Shown here: positions 19,166 through 26,324 of the stretch, piece after piece
How the letters are laid out: each line of letters starts with the position of its first letter
Numbering within the stretch: position 1 is the first letter of the stretch
Assembly: GCA_002338655.1 (NCBI GenBank)
Contig: DDIU01000047.1
Location: forward strand, 1-48,266
Origin: Flammeovirgaceae bacterium UBA1842
GTDB taxonomy: Bacteria; Bacteroidota; Bacteroidia; Cytophagales; Cyclobacteriaceae
Reading direction: 5' to 3'
DNA length: 48,266 nt
The notes under the pieces: model-generated
Seen by the model: only the letters and a program-made list of their open reading frames with translations
Databases searched by the model: none
Told to the model about the DNA's origin: nothing
Position numbers and translations under genes: made by a program

Positions 19166-19555
19166 GTGGCCTTAAAATCAAAACATAATGTAGAACCCAT
19201 GTTCAGCATGTCGTCCATGACAGACATTATTTTTCTGTTACTGGTCTTTTTCATGTTGACCTCGTCTTTTATTACACCTTCGGGCTTACCAGTAAATTTA
19301 CCCACTAGTAAATCTTCAACGGTGTCCTTGCAGAAGGTATCTGTTACAATTACAAAGTCCTTGGAATACTATGTCAATGACAAAAAAGTGTCAAAGGCCA
19401 TGTTACGTGGGGAACTAAAAAGTAAACTTATTGGTAAAGAGGGAGTAGTGGTACTTCATATTGACAGTAGCGTACCTACCGAACACCTGGTTTATGTAGC
19501 GGATATTGCTACTTCATTAGAAGCTAAGGTTTCTATTGCTACCAAACCAAAATAA
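19166..19555 (+). CDS. exbD: ExbD/TolR family biopolymer transport protein
   Basis: 129 residues. A GTG start (19166) is the only sensible one, giving the short cytoplasmic head typical of ExbD. A single membrane segment (~18-36, TDIIFLLLVFFMLTSSF) carries Asp20, the residue that shuttles protons in this family. The periplasmic domain (~45-129) has the family pattern ending in ATSLEAKVSIATKPK. It lies 19 bases after exbB, and its stop overlaps the start of the TonB-like gene by one base, so the three are expressed together. Confidence 0.93.
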   Translation: MALKSKHNVEPMFSMSSMTDIIFLLLVFFMLTSSFITPSGLPVNLPTSKSSTVSLQKVSVTITKSLEYYVNDKKVSKAMLRGELKSKLIGKEGVVVLHIDSSVPTEHLVYVADIATSLEAKVSIATKPK

Positions 19556-20433
19556 TGACTATACAAGAAAAAAAACATAAAAGAACTGCTGCATTGGTTT
19601 CCATATTAGTGCATGGCCTTCTATTGTTCCTTTTTTTGTTCATGATTGCTTGGAAAGAACCCAATCCACCTTTGCCAGAATATGGTATTCAACTTAACTT
19701 CGGGCTTGACAATGTGGGATCAGGAGATGTACAGCCTGAAACAGCAGCCAATGAAAGTGAAAGTATTGAAGAGGCGGCACCGGAAGAATTACCTACCGAA
19801 AATGTACAAACACCCACAGAGATAGAGTCGGAAGCCGTAGAAGAAAGTGCTGAACCAGTGGTGGAGGAAACTACCAGTAATACTGCGGAATCTCCTGATG
19901 TGGTGGCTAAAGAGGTAAAAAAGGAGGAGGTGAAACCCATAGTAAAAGAAACTCCAAAAGAAGTAAAAAAGGAGACACCTAAGCCTGTGGAAAAGAAGGA
20001 AGAGGCAAAGGCTGAAGAGGGTGCCAAAGGCAAGGAAGGGGAATCTTCAACCCAACAGGCTGCTAATCAAGGCGATAACACCAATAAAGTGGGCGATAAA
20101 GGTGACGAGAAAGGAACACTTGACGCCAGGGCACTTTATGGTAAGCCAGGAGGTGGAGGGGGATCCGCATTGGAATTAACAGGTTGGATGTGGGATTTTA
20201 AACCCAAACCTAATGATACTTCAAATGAAAATGGCCGGATAGTTTTTGAAATCAAAATTGATGACCAAGGTGAGATTCTATCTGTAAGGACACTGGAAAG
20301 AAGTGTTAGCCCAGCCATAGAAAAAATTTATAGGGCGGAAGTAGAAAAATTGACCTTTAGCAAAACGTCAGATAATTCCATTGTTGCGCCAGTATCAACA
20401 GGAAAGATTACTTTTGTAATCAAATCCAAATAA
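19555..20433 (+). CDS. TonB/TolA-like energy transducer
   Basis: 292 residues. An N-terminal membrane helix (~11-32) carries the family S-x-x-x-H motif as Ser16 and His20 (SILVH), the residues that couple TonB to ExbB/ExbD. A long periplasmic arm rich in Glu, Lys, Pro and Val (~55-190) follows, then a Gly-rich hinge (GKPGGGGGS) and a compact C-terminal domain (~215-292, GRIVFEIKIDDQGEILSVRT ... GKITFVIKSK) of TonB type. The start overlaps the exbD stop (TAATG). It should carry force from the inner-membrane motor to an outer-membrane partner. That partner could be the barrel or SPOR system just upstream, or receptors elsewhere. folC follows after 21 bases. Confidence 0.9.
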   Translation: MTIQEKKHKRTAALVSILVHGLLLFLFLFMIAWKEPNPPLPEYGIQLNFGLDNVGSGDVQPETAANESESIEEAAPEELPTENVQTPTEIESEAVEESAEPVVEETTSNTAESPDVVAKEVKKEEVKPIVKETPKEVKKETPKPVEKKEEAKAEEGAKGKEGESSTQQAANQGDNTNKVGDKGDEKGTLDARALYGKPGGGGGSALELTGWMWDFKPKPNDTSNENGRIVFEIKIDDQGEILSVRTLERSVSPAIEKIYRAEVEKLTFSKTSDNSIVAPVSTGKITFVIKSK

Positions 20434-20454
20434 TCAAATCATATAAATTTTAGA

Positions 20455-21744
20455 ATGCCAATAGTCAGTATTGATACTGAATTTGAGAATACAGTTCAGT
20501 TTCTTTATAATCAATTGCCAATGTTCCAGCGTGATGGGGCAAGTGCCTACAAAAAGGACCTGACCAATACCATCAGGCTTTGTGAATTCCTTGATCACCC
20601 GGAAAACAAATTTAAATCTGTACATGTTGCGGGTACCAATGGTAAAGGAAGCTCTTCGCACTATTTAGCAGCCGTCTGCCAGCAAGCTGGCTATAAAACA
20701 GGGCTTTACACCTCTCCGCATTTAAAATCCTTTACAGAGCGCATAAAGATCAATGGGGTTGAGATAGAAAAACAATTCGTCATTGACTTTGTCAATAGGA
20801 TTGAATCGATGATTCCAATAATACAGCCTTCATTTTTTGAGATTACCGTAGCCATGTGCTTTGACTATTTTGCAAAGCAAAAAGTGGATATTGCCATAAT
20901 CGAAGTAGGTATGGGTGGACGGTTGGATTCTACCAATGTAATTACGCCCGAAGTAGGCCTGATTACCAATATTAGCAAAGATCACCAACAATGGTTGGGA
21001 AACAGTTTGGAAGAAATAGCAAGGGAGAAAGGTGGGATTATTAAAGCGGGTGTACCCATTGTAATAAGTGAAAAACAGCCATTTAGTGGAATATTTGAAG
21101 CTTTAGCGCAGGAAAAAATCACACAATTGTCATTTGCCGGAGATACATATCAAGTTGTATACAATGCTGGGTTTGATATAGTAAAAAACAACCAAAACCA
21201 ATTGAAGTTATCACCGAATACAGGTGCAGCTTATCAGACTAAAAACCTAGCTGGGGTTTTAAAAGTGATTGATTTACTCAATAAATGCGGTTTTACTTTA
21301 GAAAGAGAAGTGGTGAAAGAAGGGCTTGAAAATGCTTTCAAAATGACCGGGCTAAAAGGGAGATGGCAGGAATTGAGCACTAACCCATATGTATTTTGTG
21401 ATGTTGGACACAATGAAGCCGGTTTACAGTTTGTTATTGATCAAATTCATCAATATAAATTCAAGAATCTGCACATTGTATTAGGGATGGTGAATGATAA
21501 AGACATTTCGTCTGTATTGGCATTGATGCCTAAACAGGCCAATTATTATTTTTGTCAAGCAAAAATTCCCAGAGCCATGGACGCTAATTTACTTGCACAA
21601 AAAGCCGCTGAATATAATCTTCATGGGGAGGTGGTATCAGATGTTAATGAAGCCATTAATAAGGCAAAAATGGTTGCTGATAAAGATGATTTTATATTTA
21701 TTGGAGGCAGTAACTTTGTGGTAGCGGAGATTGAGGGATTGTAG
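20455..21744 (+). CDS. folC: folylpolyglutamate synthase / dihydrofolate synthase
   Basis: 429 residues, the usual length. The ATP-binding loop VAGTNGKGSSS lies at ~58-68, followed by YTSPHLKSFTERIKING and the Mur-ligase centre with EVGMGGRLDSTNVI and ITNISKDHQQWLG. The C-terminal domain has FCDVGHNEAGLQFV and ends with FIFIGGSNFVVAEI. It adds glutate chains to folates, and dihydropteroate activity is normally combined in one protein in this group. It follows the TonB-like gene closely and may be read from the same transcript, although its function is unrelated. A heptamer repeat tract (21761-21795) separates it from trmB. Confidence 0.95.
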   Translation: MPIVSIDTEFENTVQFLYNQLPMFQRDGASAYKKDLTNTIRLCEFLDHPENKFKSVHVAGTNGKGSSSHYLAAVCQQAGYKTGLYTSPHLKSFTERIKINGVEIEKQFVIDFVNRIESMIPIIQPSFFEITVAMCFDYFAKQKVDIAIIEVGMGGRLDSTNVITPEVGLITNISKDHQQWLGNSLEEIAREKGGIIKAGVPIVISEKQPFSGIFEALAQEKITQLSFAGDTYQVVYNAGFDIVKNNQNQLKLSPNTGAAYQTKNLAGVLKVIDLLNKCGFTLEREVVKEGLENAFKMTGLKGRWQELSTNPYVFCDVGHNEAGLQFVIDQIHQYKFKNLHIVLGMVNDKDISSVLALMPKQANYYFCQAKIPRAMDANLLAQKAAEYNLHGEVVSDVNEAINKAKMVADKDDFIFIGGSNFVVAEIEGL

Positions 21745-21760
21745 CTGATTCTATGATCAA

Positions 21761-21795
21761 AATCTAATGTCTAACATCTAATGTCTAACATCTAA
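21761..21795. repeat. heptanucleotide repeat tract (five units, NNTCTAA)
   Basis: Five consecutive 7-base units: AATCTAA, TGTCTAA, CATCTAA, TGTCTAA, CATCTAA. It ends four bases before the trmB start codon. The same heptamer family recurs at 37935-37990. Confidence 0.8.
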
Positions 21796-21798
21796 AAT

Positions 21799-22455
21799 AT
21801 GAGGGATAAAACAAGTCGATTTGCTGATATAGAAGCCTGGCCAAATGTTATTGAGCCAAGCAAGCCTATTTATGAGCATGTAAAAGGGCAATGGCATCAA
21901 GAAATTTTCAAAAACGATAATCCGATCACATTGGAATTGGCCTGTGGGCGTGGGGAATATACAGTTGGACTATCTAGATTGTTTCCCAATCAGAATCACA
22001 TTGGTATTGATATAAAAGGAGATCGTATTTGGAAGGGAAGTGGCATAGCCATGGAAGAAGGATTAAGCAATGCTGCCTTCTTACGGGCTCATTTGCTAGA
22101 GCTGAACAACTTCTTTGAAAAGGGAGAAGTGGCTGATATTTGGATCACCTTCCCAGACCCTCGGCCTAGGGATCGTGACATAAAACGTAGAGTCACGCAC
22201 GAACGATTTCTTGAAATTTATAAAAATATAGTGGCTAAAGATGCCACCATTCGATTGAAAACGGATAATACGGGTTTATTTGAGTACACGCTAGAGTTGT
22301 TACAGTCACGTGAAGACGTAAAAGATCTAATTTTCACTTTTGATCTGTACCATTCTGAATATAGAGAAGAATGTCATGAAATAAGAACCCGATACGAGCA
22401 AAAATTCAGTTCAGAAGGACATGATATTAAGTATCTGAAATTCAGATTTAAATAA
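21799..22455 (+). CDS. trmB: tRNA (guanine-N7-)-methyltransferase
   Basis: 218 residues. The SAM-binding motif LELACGRGEYTVGL lies at ~50-63, with GIDIKGDR at the end of the next strand. The catalytic motif is present as ITFPDPRPRDRDIKRR (~118-133) where most TrmB proteins have FPDPWPK-x-R-H. The C-terminal pattern RLKTDN and the final TRYEQKF region (T-x-Y-E) are conserved. It should make m7G46 in tRNA variable loops. The ATG at 21799 follows a heptamer repeat directly. A short hairpin (22461-22476) after the stop may mark the transcript end. Confidence 0.93.
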   Translation: MRDKTSRFADIEAWPNVIEPSKPIYEHVKGQWHQEIFKNDNPITLELACGRGEYTVGLSRLFPNQNHIGIDIKGDRIWKGSGIAMEEGLSNAAFLRAHLLELNNFFEKGEVADIWITFPDPRPRDRDIKRRVTHERFLEIYKNIVAKDATIRLKTDNTGLFEYTLELLQSREDVKDLIFTFDLYHSEYREECHEIRTRYEQKFSSEGHDIKYLKFRFK

Positions 22456-22460
22456 TATTG

Positions 22461-22476
22461 AGCCACTCAGGTGGCT
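22461..22476 (+). terminator. weak hairpin after trmB
   Basis: AGCCAC (22461-22466) and GTGGCT (22471-22476) pair around a TCAG loop, six bases past the trmB stop. There is no T run, so termination here is uncertain. Confidence 0.35.
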
Positions 22477-22563
22477 GATTGTTCCGTTTATAGCCTAGCT
22501 ACTATTTCTTAAAGTTTTCTTGATTCATTGTAATCACGAGTAGAATAAAACCTAAATTTGTAC

Positions 22564-22787
22564 TACCCGTAAGGCTTGACCGTGTTTTTTAAACCTAACA
22601 TCAAAACAATACCGAGTGAGCCTTTTTCCAAAACAAGGCCTCATGCCGATGTTAAAGTCGGTACCTCGTCAGTCCGCCATTTGGCGGAAAGAAAGGTTAA
22701 CAGTGGACTGTTGCGGTAAGTCTGGCAGCTCAAATCCTGTCAATTCAGGGGTTTAAATAACCTTTTGGAGTCTTACGGGTATTTTTA
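22564..22787 (+). ncRNA. candidate structured small RNA with pseudoknot, family not recognised
   Basis: The intergenic stretch 22456-23120 has no gene of its own. Within it a possible RNA of about 224 nt is framed by a perfect 10-bp closing helix (22564-22573 with 22772-22781) followed by five T. A TAAATTTG box (22553-22560) places transcription start at the 5' strand of that helix. Nested inside are a helix 22588-22595/22750-22757; a helix 22610-22615/22658-22663; a hairpin 22616-22624/22635-22644 with one bulge; and a hairpin 22673-22678/22683-22688. In addition 22596-22602 can pair with 22648-22654, which would form a pseudoknot. It is too short for tmRNA or RNase P RNA and lacks their motifs. 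A 6S-like or new RNA is possible. The -33 box is poor (TTG 22 bases upstream). Confidence 0.5.
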
Positions 22788-22817
22788 TCCTTTCTTTTAA
22801 ATCAATCTCACCTTATA

Positions 22818-22849
22818 TTGTTTTCATTGCTCAATTTGTGATATATTTG
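22818..22849 (+). promoter_or_regulatory. promoter of the metH transcript (TTG-N21-TATATTTG)
   Basis: TTG at 22818-22820 and TATATTTG at 22842-22849, spaced 21 bases. Transcription would begin near 22855, just before the riboswitch aptamer. Confidence 0.55.
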
Positions 22850-22867
22850 GCGCAAAGTTCTTTGTGA

Positions 22868-22985
22868 TAATCTTATCAAGAAAGGCAGAGGGATATGGCC
22901 CTATGACGCCTTGGCAACCATCTTTTAATTTAAAAGGGAAAGGTGCTAACTCCATCTCCGACATGTCGGGGAAAGATAAGTCAGA
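22868..22985 (+). ncRNA. SAM-I (S-box) riboswitch aptamer
   Basis: The conserved S-box order is present. P1 5' strand CTTATC (22872-22877) is followed by AAGA and GGCAGAGGGA, then GGCCCTATGACGCC and TTGGCAACC; AAGGTGCTAA lies in the J3/4-P4 part, and P1 3' strand GATAAG is at 22975-22980. SAM binding closes P1. The P1 3' strand overlaps AGTCAG (22979-22984), which is complementary to CTGACT (23027-23032) in the terminator, so SAM-bound and antiterminated states exclude each other. High SAM should therefore stop transcription before metH. It sits 136 bases upstream of the metH start and likely also affects metF. Confidence 0.95.
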
Positions 22986-23016
22986 TTCAGCGCTAATAAT
23001 TTAAAGTATTTATATA

Positions 23017-23051
23017 AAAAGCTCTCCTGACTAATCAGGGGAGCTTTTTTT
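23017..23051 (+). terminator. riboswitch-controlled intrinsic terminator
   Basis: Arms 23017-23030 and 23035-23048 form a 14-bp stem (one U-G pair) with a CTAA loop, running into a tract of seven T. Its 5' arm and loop share CTGACT with the antiterminator partner in the S-box expression platform. Confidence 0.92.
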
Positions 23052-23120
23052 ATGGCCATTGCGGAGGAGGAAAGACCGAAGCAGTACCAATTTTGTAATA
23101 GTATATTGATTTAATTTTAA

Positions 23121-25793
23121 ATGGCACTTACACATCCTACCTATTTGAAACTCAGCGGCCTTGAGCCCCTGGTAATAACCTCCGACTCTAACTTTGTCAA
23201 TATTGGTGAACGCACCAATGTAACAGGCTCCAAGAAATTCCTAAACCTGATTAAGGCGGGTGATTTTGATGCAGCATTGGAAGTAGCCCGTGAACAAGTG
23301 GAGGGAGGTGCCCAGATCATTGATGTCAATATGGATGAGGGCATGCTTGATGGTGAACAAGCCATGGTAAAATTCCTTAACCTGATTGCCTCAGAGCCTG
23401 ATATTTCAAAAGTACCCATCATGATCGACTCCTCGAAGTGGCATATTATTGAGGCCGGATTGCGATGCATCCAAGGTAAGGGTATTGTCAACTCAATTAG
23501 TTTAAAATCTGGTGAGGAGGAGTTCATCTATCAGGCAAAAAAAGTCAAGCAGTATGGTGCTGCCGTGGTGGTTATGGCATTTGATGAAGATGGTCAGGCA
23601 GATACCTACCAACGGAGAATAGACATTTGTAAAAGATCCTATGATATTTTGGTGAATGTGGTGAAGCTACCCGCCCACGATATCATATTCGATCCCAACA
23701 TATTTCCAGTGGCAACCGGTTTGGAAGAACATCGGAGAAACGCATTGGATTTTTTTGAAGCTACAAAATGGATTACGGAAAACTTACCCGGAGCGCATGT
23801 GAGTGGTGGTGTGAGTAATGTTTCATTCTCATTTCGGGGCAATAATGCTGTAAGGGAAGCCATGCATTCGGCATTTCTTTATCATGGTATCAAAAATGGA
23901 ATGGGTATGGGAATTGTCAATCCCACTATGCTCGAAGTCTATGACACCATACCAAAAGAGCTATTGGAGTTTGTTGAAGATGTACTTTTTGATAGAAGGG
24001 AAGATGCTACTGAACGGTTATTGGAGTATGCCGAAAATGTAAAAAGCGGGTCAAAAGTAAGAGTTGTTGACGATGCGTGGCGAAAGGGAACTGTTGAGGA
24101 ACGACTTTCACATGCACTGGTAAAGGGAATAATAGAATTTATTGAGCAAGATACCGAAGAGGCCCGTGTAAAGTACGGGAGTCCATTACAGGTGATTGAG
24201 GGGCCATTAATGGATGGAATGAATGTGGTGGGGGACTTATTTGGTTCGGGAAAGATGTTTTTACCACAAGTTGTAAAAAGCGCTAGGGTAATGAAGAAGT
24301 CTGTAGCCTATCTCGAACCTTTTATGGAAGAAGAGAAGCGCAAAAACAATACAAAAACTGTTGGGAATAAGATTCTACTAGCGACAGTTAAGGGAGATGT
24401 CCATGATATTGGAAAGAACATTGTAGGAGTTGTCTTGGCTTGTAATAACTATCAAATAATTGATATGGGTGTAATGGTACCTGCTGAGAAGATCATTGCG
24501 AAAGCCATAGAGGAAGATGTGATTGCCATTGGACTTAGTGGATTGATTACACCTTCTTTGGATGAAATGGTGAATGTGGCCAAAGAAATGGAGCGACAGG
24601 GTATTACGTTACCTTTGTTGATAGGCGGAGCAACTACTTCCCGTATTCATACCGCAGTAAAAATTGATCCAAATTATAGTTCTACAGTCATTTATGTACT
24701 TGATGCTTCACGTAGTGTGCCTGTAGTAGGGGAGCTTATCAGTAATAACACCAAAGAGGCATTTCACAAAAACATAAAAGCGGAATATGTTGCATTGCGT
24801 GAAGATCATGCTAAAAAGCAAACAGTTAAAAATTACATCAGTTACGAAGCTGCATTGAATAACCGAGCCAAGATTGATTGGGAAAACCACAAACCATTAA
24901 AGCCGAATCTAATTGGCAACAAGGTTTTTGAAGATTATCCACTGGAAGATATTCGGCCTTATTTTGATTGGACGCCTTTCTTTCAAACCTGGATGCTGAA
25001 AGGAAAATATCCGCAAATATTTGAAAATCAGATGGTTGGAAAGGAAGCGAAGAAGCTTTTTGATGAAGCCAATATAATGCTCGATGAAATAATTGCCAAT
25101 AAGTCATTAAAGGCACAGGCAATTATCGGGATCTATCCAGCTGATAGATCAGGTGATGATGTAACTATTTATGAAAATGGTAAAGAACGGGAAGTATTTC
25201 ATTTTCTAAGACAACAAGGCAAGAAAGGGAAGGACTTGCCCAATAGAAGTTTATCCGACTTTATTGCCCCAAAAGGGTATGAAGATTATATGGGTGGTTT
25301 TGCTGTAACAGCAGGAATTGGGTTAGAAAAATTGGTGAAGCAATACGAAGCTGACCATGATGACTACAAAAGTATAATGGCTAAAGCCTTGGCCGATCGT
25401 ATGGCTGAAGCCTTGGCAGAATTGATGCACGAACGGATACGAAAGGAATTTTGGGGTTATGCCGCAGTTGAGAAGCTGGATGCCGAAGAATTGATAAAGG
25501 AAAAATATCAAGGCATCAGACCAGCACCGGGCTATCCTGCATGTCCAGACCATACAGAGAAAAGACTATTATTTGATTTGTTGGAAGCGGAAAAAAGAAC
25601 AGAAATAAGTTTGACAGAGTCCTTTGCCATGCAACCCGGAGCAGCAGTAAGTGGATTTTATTTCTCCCACCCTGAGTCAATCTATTTTGGTCTGGGTAAG
25701 ATAGAAAAGGATCAGGTGATTGATTATGCAAAACGGAAAGGAATGACACTAGAAGAGGCTGAGAAGTGGTTATCGCCAAATTTGGCTTATTAG
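23121..25793 (+). CDS. metH: methionine synthase, cobalamin-dependent, lacking the homocysteine module
   Basis: 890 residues against about 1230 for the full enzyme. It begins directly at the methyltetrahydrofolate module (~10-300, NFVNIGERTNVTGSKKF). The cobalamin cap and Rossmann part (~330-580) follows, with the B12-ligand motif D-x-H-x-x-G (GDVHDIGKN, His428) and GLSGLITPSLDEM. The SAM-dependent reactivation domain is ~600-890, with RPAPGYPACPDHTEK near residue 800. The N-terminal homocysteine/zinc module is absent. The start fits the known second half of the split MetH of Bacteroidota, so the other half must be encoded elsewhere, since the riboswitch stands directly upstream. It transfers methyl from methyl-THF to cobalamin for methionine synthesis. 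It is regulated by the S-box. Confidence 0.95.
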   Translation: MALTHPTYLKLSGLEPLVITSDSNFVNIGERTNVTGSKKFLNLIKAGDFDAALEVAREQVEGGAQIIDVNMDEGMLDGEQAMVKFLNLIASEPDISKVPIMIDSSKWHIIEAGLRCIQGKGIVNSISLKSGEEEFIYQAKKVKQYGAAVVVMAFDEDGQADTYQRRIDICKRSYDILVNVVKLPAHDIIFDPNIFPVATGLEEHRRNALDFFEATKWITENLPGAHVSGGVSNVSFSFRGNNAVREAMHSAFLYHGIKNGMGMGIVNPTMLEVYDTIPKELLEFVEDVLFDRREDATERLLEYAENVKSGSKVRVVDDAWRKGTVEERLSHALVKGIIEFIEQDTEEARVKYGSPLQVIEGPLMDGMNVVGDLFGSGKMFLPQVVKSARVMKKSVAYLEPFMEEEKRKNNTKTVGNKILLATVKGDVHDIGKNIVGVVLACNNYQIIDMGVMVPAEKIIAKAIEEDVIAIGLSGLITPSLDEMVNVAKEMERQGITLPLLIGGATTSRIHTAVKIDPNYSSTVIYVLDASRSVPVVGELISNNTKEAFHKNIKAEYVALREDHAKKQTVKNYISYEAALNNRAKIDWENHKPLKPNLIGNKVFEDYPLEDIRPYFDWTPFFQTWMLKGKYPQIFENQMVGKEAKKLFDEANIMLDEIIANKSLKAQAIIGIYPADRSGDDVTIYENGKEREVFHFLRQQGKKGKDLPNRSLSDFIAPKGYEDYMGGFAVTAGIGLEKLVKQYEADHDDYKSIMAKALADRMAEALAELMHERIRKEFWGYAAVEKLDAEELIKEKYQGIRPAPGYPACPDHTEKRLLFDLLEAEKRTEISLTESFAMQPGAAVSGFYFSHPESIYFGLGKIEKDQVIDYAKRKGMTLEEAEKWLSPNLAY

Positions 25794-25821
25794 GAAGTGT
25801 TGGAGTTGGTCAGTGCCGAAG

Positions 25822-25867
25822 TGCCGAAGTGCTAAAGTTTAGAAGAGCGAAAAGTGTTAAAGTTTAA
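25822..25867. repeat. octamer repeat array upstream of the four-helix-bundle gene
   Basis: Imperfect 8-base units of the GTGCCGAA / GTGCTAAA / GTGTTAAA type recur between metH and the small gene. The stretch 25850-25863 is an exact reverse complement of 26304-26317 on the other side of that gene. Confidence 0.65.
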
Positions 25868-25879
25868 AATTGATAAAGT

Positions 25880-26245
25880 ATGGCAAAGATTGAAAGGTTT
25901 GAAGATTTGAATTGCTGGAAGGAGGCGAGGGAGTTGGTAAAACTCATTTTTATTACTTGTGACAATGAAAAATTAAAACGCGACTTTGGATTGGTCGATC
26001 AACTTAAAAGAGCTGCAATTAGTGTAATGAATAATATAGCTGAGGGATTTGGCAGATATTCAAAAAAAGAATTCATCAGATTTCTTGATTTTTCACAGAG
26101 CTCGGCCTTAGAAGTGTTGAGCATGTCATATGTACTAATTGACCTGAATTATATTGATAAAAATGAGTTCGAACTCATTCAAACCAAAACGAACAATACC
26201 AAAAATTTAATTCTAGGATTAATAAAATACTTAAAAACTAAATAG
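25880..26245 (+). CDS. four helix bundle protein (23S rRNA intervening-sequence family)
   Basis: 121 residues, all helical. It has the family signature RFEDLNCWKEARELVKLI at the start, LVDQLKRAAISVMNNIAEGF in the middle (the N-I-A-E-G core) and FLDFSQSSALEVLSMSYVL after it. Members form pentameric barrels of four-helix bundles. They are often carried inside 23S rRNA intervening sequences or scattered as single genes, and their function is not established. Here the gene sits between metH and metF, flanked by short repeats in opposite orientation (25850-25863 and 26304-26317). It interrupts what would otherwise be a metH-metF operon without breaking transcription direction. Confidence 0.92.
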   Translation: MAKIERFEDLNCWKEARELVKLIFITCDNEKLKRDFGLVDQLKRAAISVMNNIAEGFGRYSKKEFIRFLDFSQSSALEVLSMSYVLIDLNYIDKNEFELIQTKTNNTKNLILGLIKYLKTK

Positions 26246-26303
26246 GTGCAGGAAACTTAAGCACCCTAACACTAATCAACCTTAACATTTTCCCAACCCG
26301 AAC

Positions 26304-26317
26304 ACTTTAACACTTTT
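26304..26317. repeat. 14-bp inverted partner of 25850-25863
   Basis: An exact reverse complement of the repeat upstream of the four-helix-bundle gene, ending eight bases before the metF start codon. Related octamer-like units also occur at 26246-26303 in this inverted sense. In a transcript the pair could form a stem enclosing the small gene. Confidence 0.65.
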
Positions 26318-26324
26318 AAAAAGT

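Noticed and set aside
19689..20033. Long Ser-rich minus-strand frame opposite the TonB-like gene.
   Set aside because: It is the complement of the Glu/Lys/Pro-rich arm; low-complexity coding commonly leaves such an open antisense frame.
22699..22712. AACAGT / ACTGTT hairpin in the candidate RNA.
   Set aside because: Its loop would be only two bases, which is not possible; pairing of 22670-22675 with 22705-22710 is more likely.
22580..22760. Minus-strand reading resembles fragments of a cobalamin riboswitch (GAGCTGCC ... CCGCAACAGT).
   Set aside because: The conserved AAAAGGGAA and GCCACTG boxes are missing, the spacing is wrong, and the only gene in that direction (trmB) is on the opposite strand.
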